Source: CAVYGB01 sp046734815
GTDB taxonomy: Bacteria > Myxococcota_A > Polyangia > Fen-1088
Length of the DNA stretch: 6,061 nt
Reading direction: 5' to 3'
NCBI GenBank assembly: GCA_046734815.1
Contig: JBKPRZ010000831.1
Location: 1-6,061, forward strand
The notes under the pieces were generated by a model. That model was not told the origin of the DNA and searched no databases. It saw only the letters and a list, made by a program, of their open reading frames with translations. Positions 5,383 to 6,061 of the stretch are shown piece after piece. Position numbers and translations under genes: made by a program. Each line of letters starts with the position of its first letter. The stretch's first letter is position 1.

Positions 5383-6061
5383 ATGAGCGCGGGCAAGACC
5401 TACTTCATCACCGGCGGGGCCGGGTTCATCGCCAACACAATCATCGGGCGGCTGGTGGAGCAGCACCGGATCGTCGTCTACGACAACTTCCATCGCGACA
5501 CCCTGAGCAGCAGCCGCTTCGCCGGCCACCGCAACATCAGCGTCGTGCGCGGGGACGTCCTGGACCTGCCGCAGCTGACGGCGGCGATGAAGGGGGCGGA
5601 CACCGTCATCCACGCGGCGGGCATCGCCGGTATCGATACGGTCATCAAGAACCCGGTCAAGACGATGCAGGTGAACATGATCGGGACCGCCAACGCGCTG
5701 GAGGCGGCGCGGGCCAACGGGATCTCGGACCGTTTCGTGGACTTCTCGACCTCGGAGGTGTTCGGCACCATGGCCTTCCGGTCGACCGAGGAGGCCCCCA
5801 CGGTGGCGGGATCGGCGGGCGAGGGGCGCTGGACCTACGCGGTCAGCAAGCTGGCCGGCGAGCACCTGGCCAAGGCCTACCACCAGCAGTACGGCCTGCC
5901 GGTGGTGACGGTGCGGCCGTTCAACGTCTACGGCCCTGGCCAGACCGGCGAGGGCGCCATCCACGCGTTCATCAAGAACGCCCTGCGGAACGAGGACATC
6001 CGCGTCCACGGCGACGGCAACCAGATCCGCGCCTGGTGCTTCGTGGACGACTTCGTCGACT
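5383..6061 (+). CDS. NAD-dependent epimerase/dehydratase (extended SDR), 5' part
   Basis: 226 codons are visible from ATG 5383 and the frame is still open at the window edge; family members run to about 310-350 residues. The Rossmann N-terminus is TGGAGFIAN (residues 10-18), with the last Gly of GxxGxxG replaced by Ala17. D34 (VVYDN) ends strand beta2 and is the expected NAD ribose ligand. GDVLD (57-61) and HAAG (77-80) are standard. The catalytic set is present: S122/T123/S124 in STSEVFG, then Y152-x3-K156. RPFNVYGPGQ (after ~178) is the substrate-side signature of NDP-sugar epimerases and dehydratases. Substrate cannot be told from this part; UDP-glucose/glucuronate epimerase or dTDP/GDP-sugar dehydratase chemistry is possible. 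No other start codon exists between the in-frame TGA at 5344 and this ATG. There is no good Shine-Dalgarno, so it may be leaderless. It probably begins a polysaccharide or glycan gene set to the right. Confidence 0.93.
   Translation, partial: MSAGKTYFITGGAGFIANTIIGRLVEQHRIVVYDNFHRDTLSSSRFAGHRNISVVRGDVLDLPQLTAAMKGADTVIHAAGIAGIDTVIKNPVKTMQVNMIGTANALEAARANGISDRFVDFSTSEVFGTMAFRSTEEAPTVAGSAGEGRWTYAVSKLAGEHLAKAYHQQYGLPVVTVRPFNVYGPGQTGEGAIHAFIKNALRNEDIRVHGDGNQIRAWCFVDDFVD

Noticed and set aside
5101..6009. Long minus-strand open frame opposite the epimerase
   Set aside because: The + strand frame has complete SDR motifs (TGGAGFI, STSEVFG, YxxxK). The antisense frame is His/Arg/Asp/Val-rich shadow coding.

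Overview
The window is GC-rich, high-coding-density DNA of the kind found in Myxococcota (myxobacteria and relatives). A Hanks-type Ser/Thr kinase with a Pro/Ala-rich extracytoplasmic tail, a Cys-rich lipoprotein-like N-terminus with an Asp/Pro linker, and large secreted FG-GAP/VCBS repeat proteins are typical of that phylum. The phylum call is an inference from protein style; no rRNA or marker gene is present.

Layout. Positions 2-685 (+) hold the end of a Ser/Thr protein kinase whose catalytic core lies mostly upstream of the window. Eighteen to 53 bp later, depending on the start chosen, comes a second + strand gene (about 739-2472). It encodes an exported, probable lipoprotein built around a repeat domain with calcium-type DxDGDG loops and strictly spaced Cys pairs. 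A 110-bp gap (2473-2582) with no convincing terminator separates it from a convergent gene on the minus strand (2583-4979). That gene encodes a 798-residue secreted protein: a domain related to the large subunit of N,N-dimethylformamidase, followed by five repeats of another FG-GAP/VCBS type. About 400 bp (4980-5382) then separate it from a divergent + strand gene (5383 to the window end). This last gene encodes an extended short-chain dehydrogenase, most like NDP-sugar epimerases/dehydratases, and is cut by the right edge.

The divergent intergenic region has the most unexplained structure. It contains two abutting 12-bp dyads just upstream of the minus gene's ribosome binding site, an A8/T8 tract, a degenerate heptanucleotide array (GACCGGG/GACCAGC), a G-tract cluster that fits the G-quadruplex pattern, a perfect 13-bp inverted repeat, and repeated GGATGTGCG words 20 bp apart.

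How the genes may work together. The kinase and lipoprotein genes could be co-transcribed, joining an envelope-spanning sensor kinase to a surface propeller protein. The minus-strand protein is an independent secreted product. The epimerase probably begins a separate sugar or polysaccharide operon. I see no complete novel multi-gene system here. The most distinctive items are the dimethylformamidase-like/propeller fusion, the Cys-paired propeller, and the repeat-dense divergent intergenic region.
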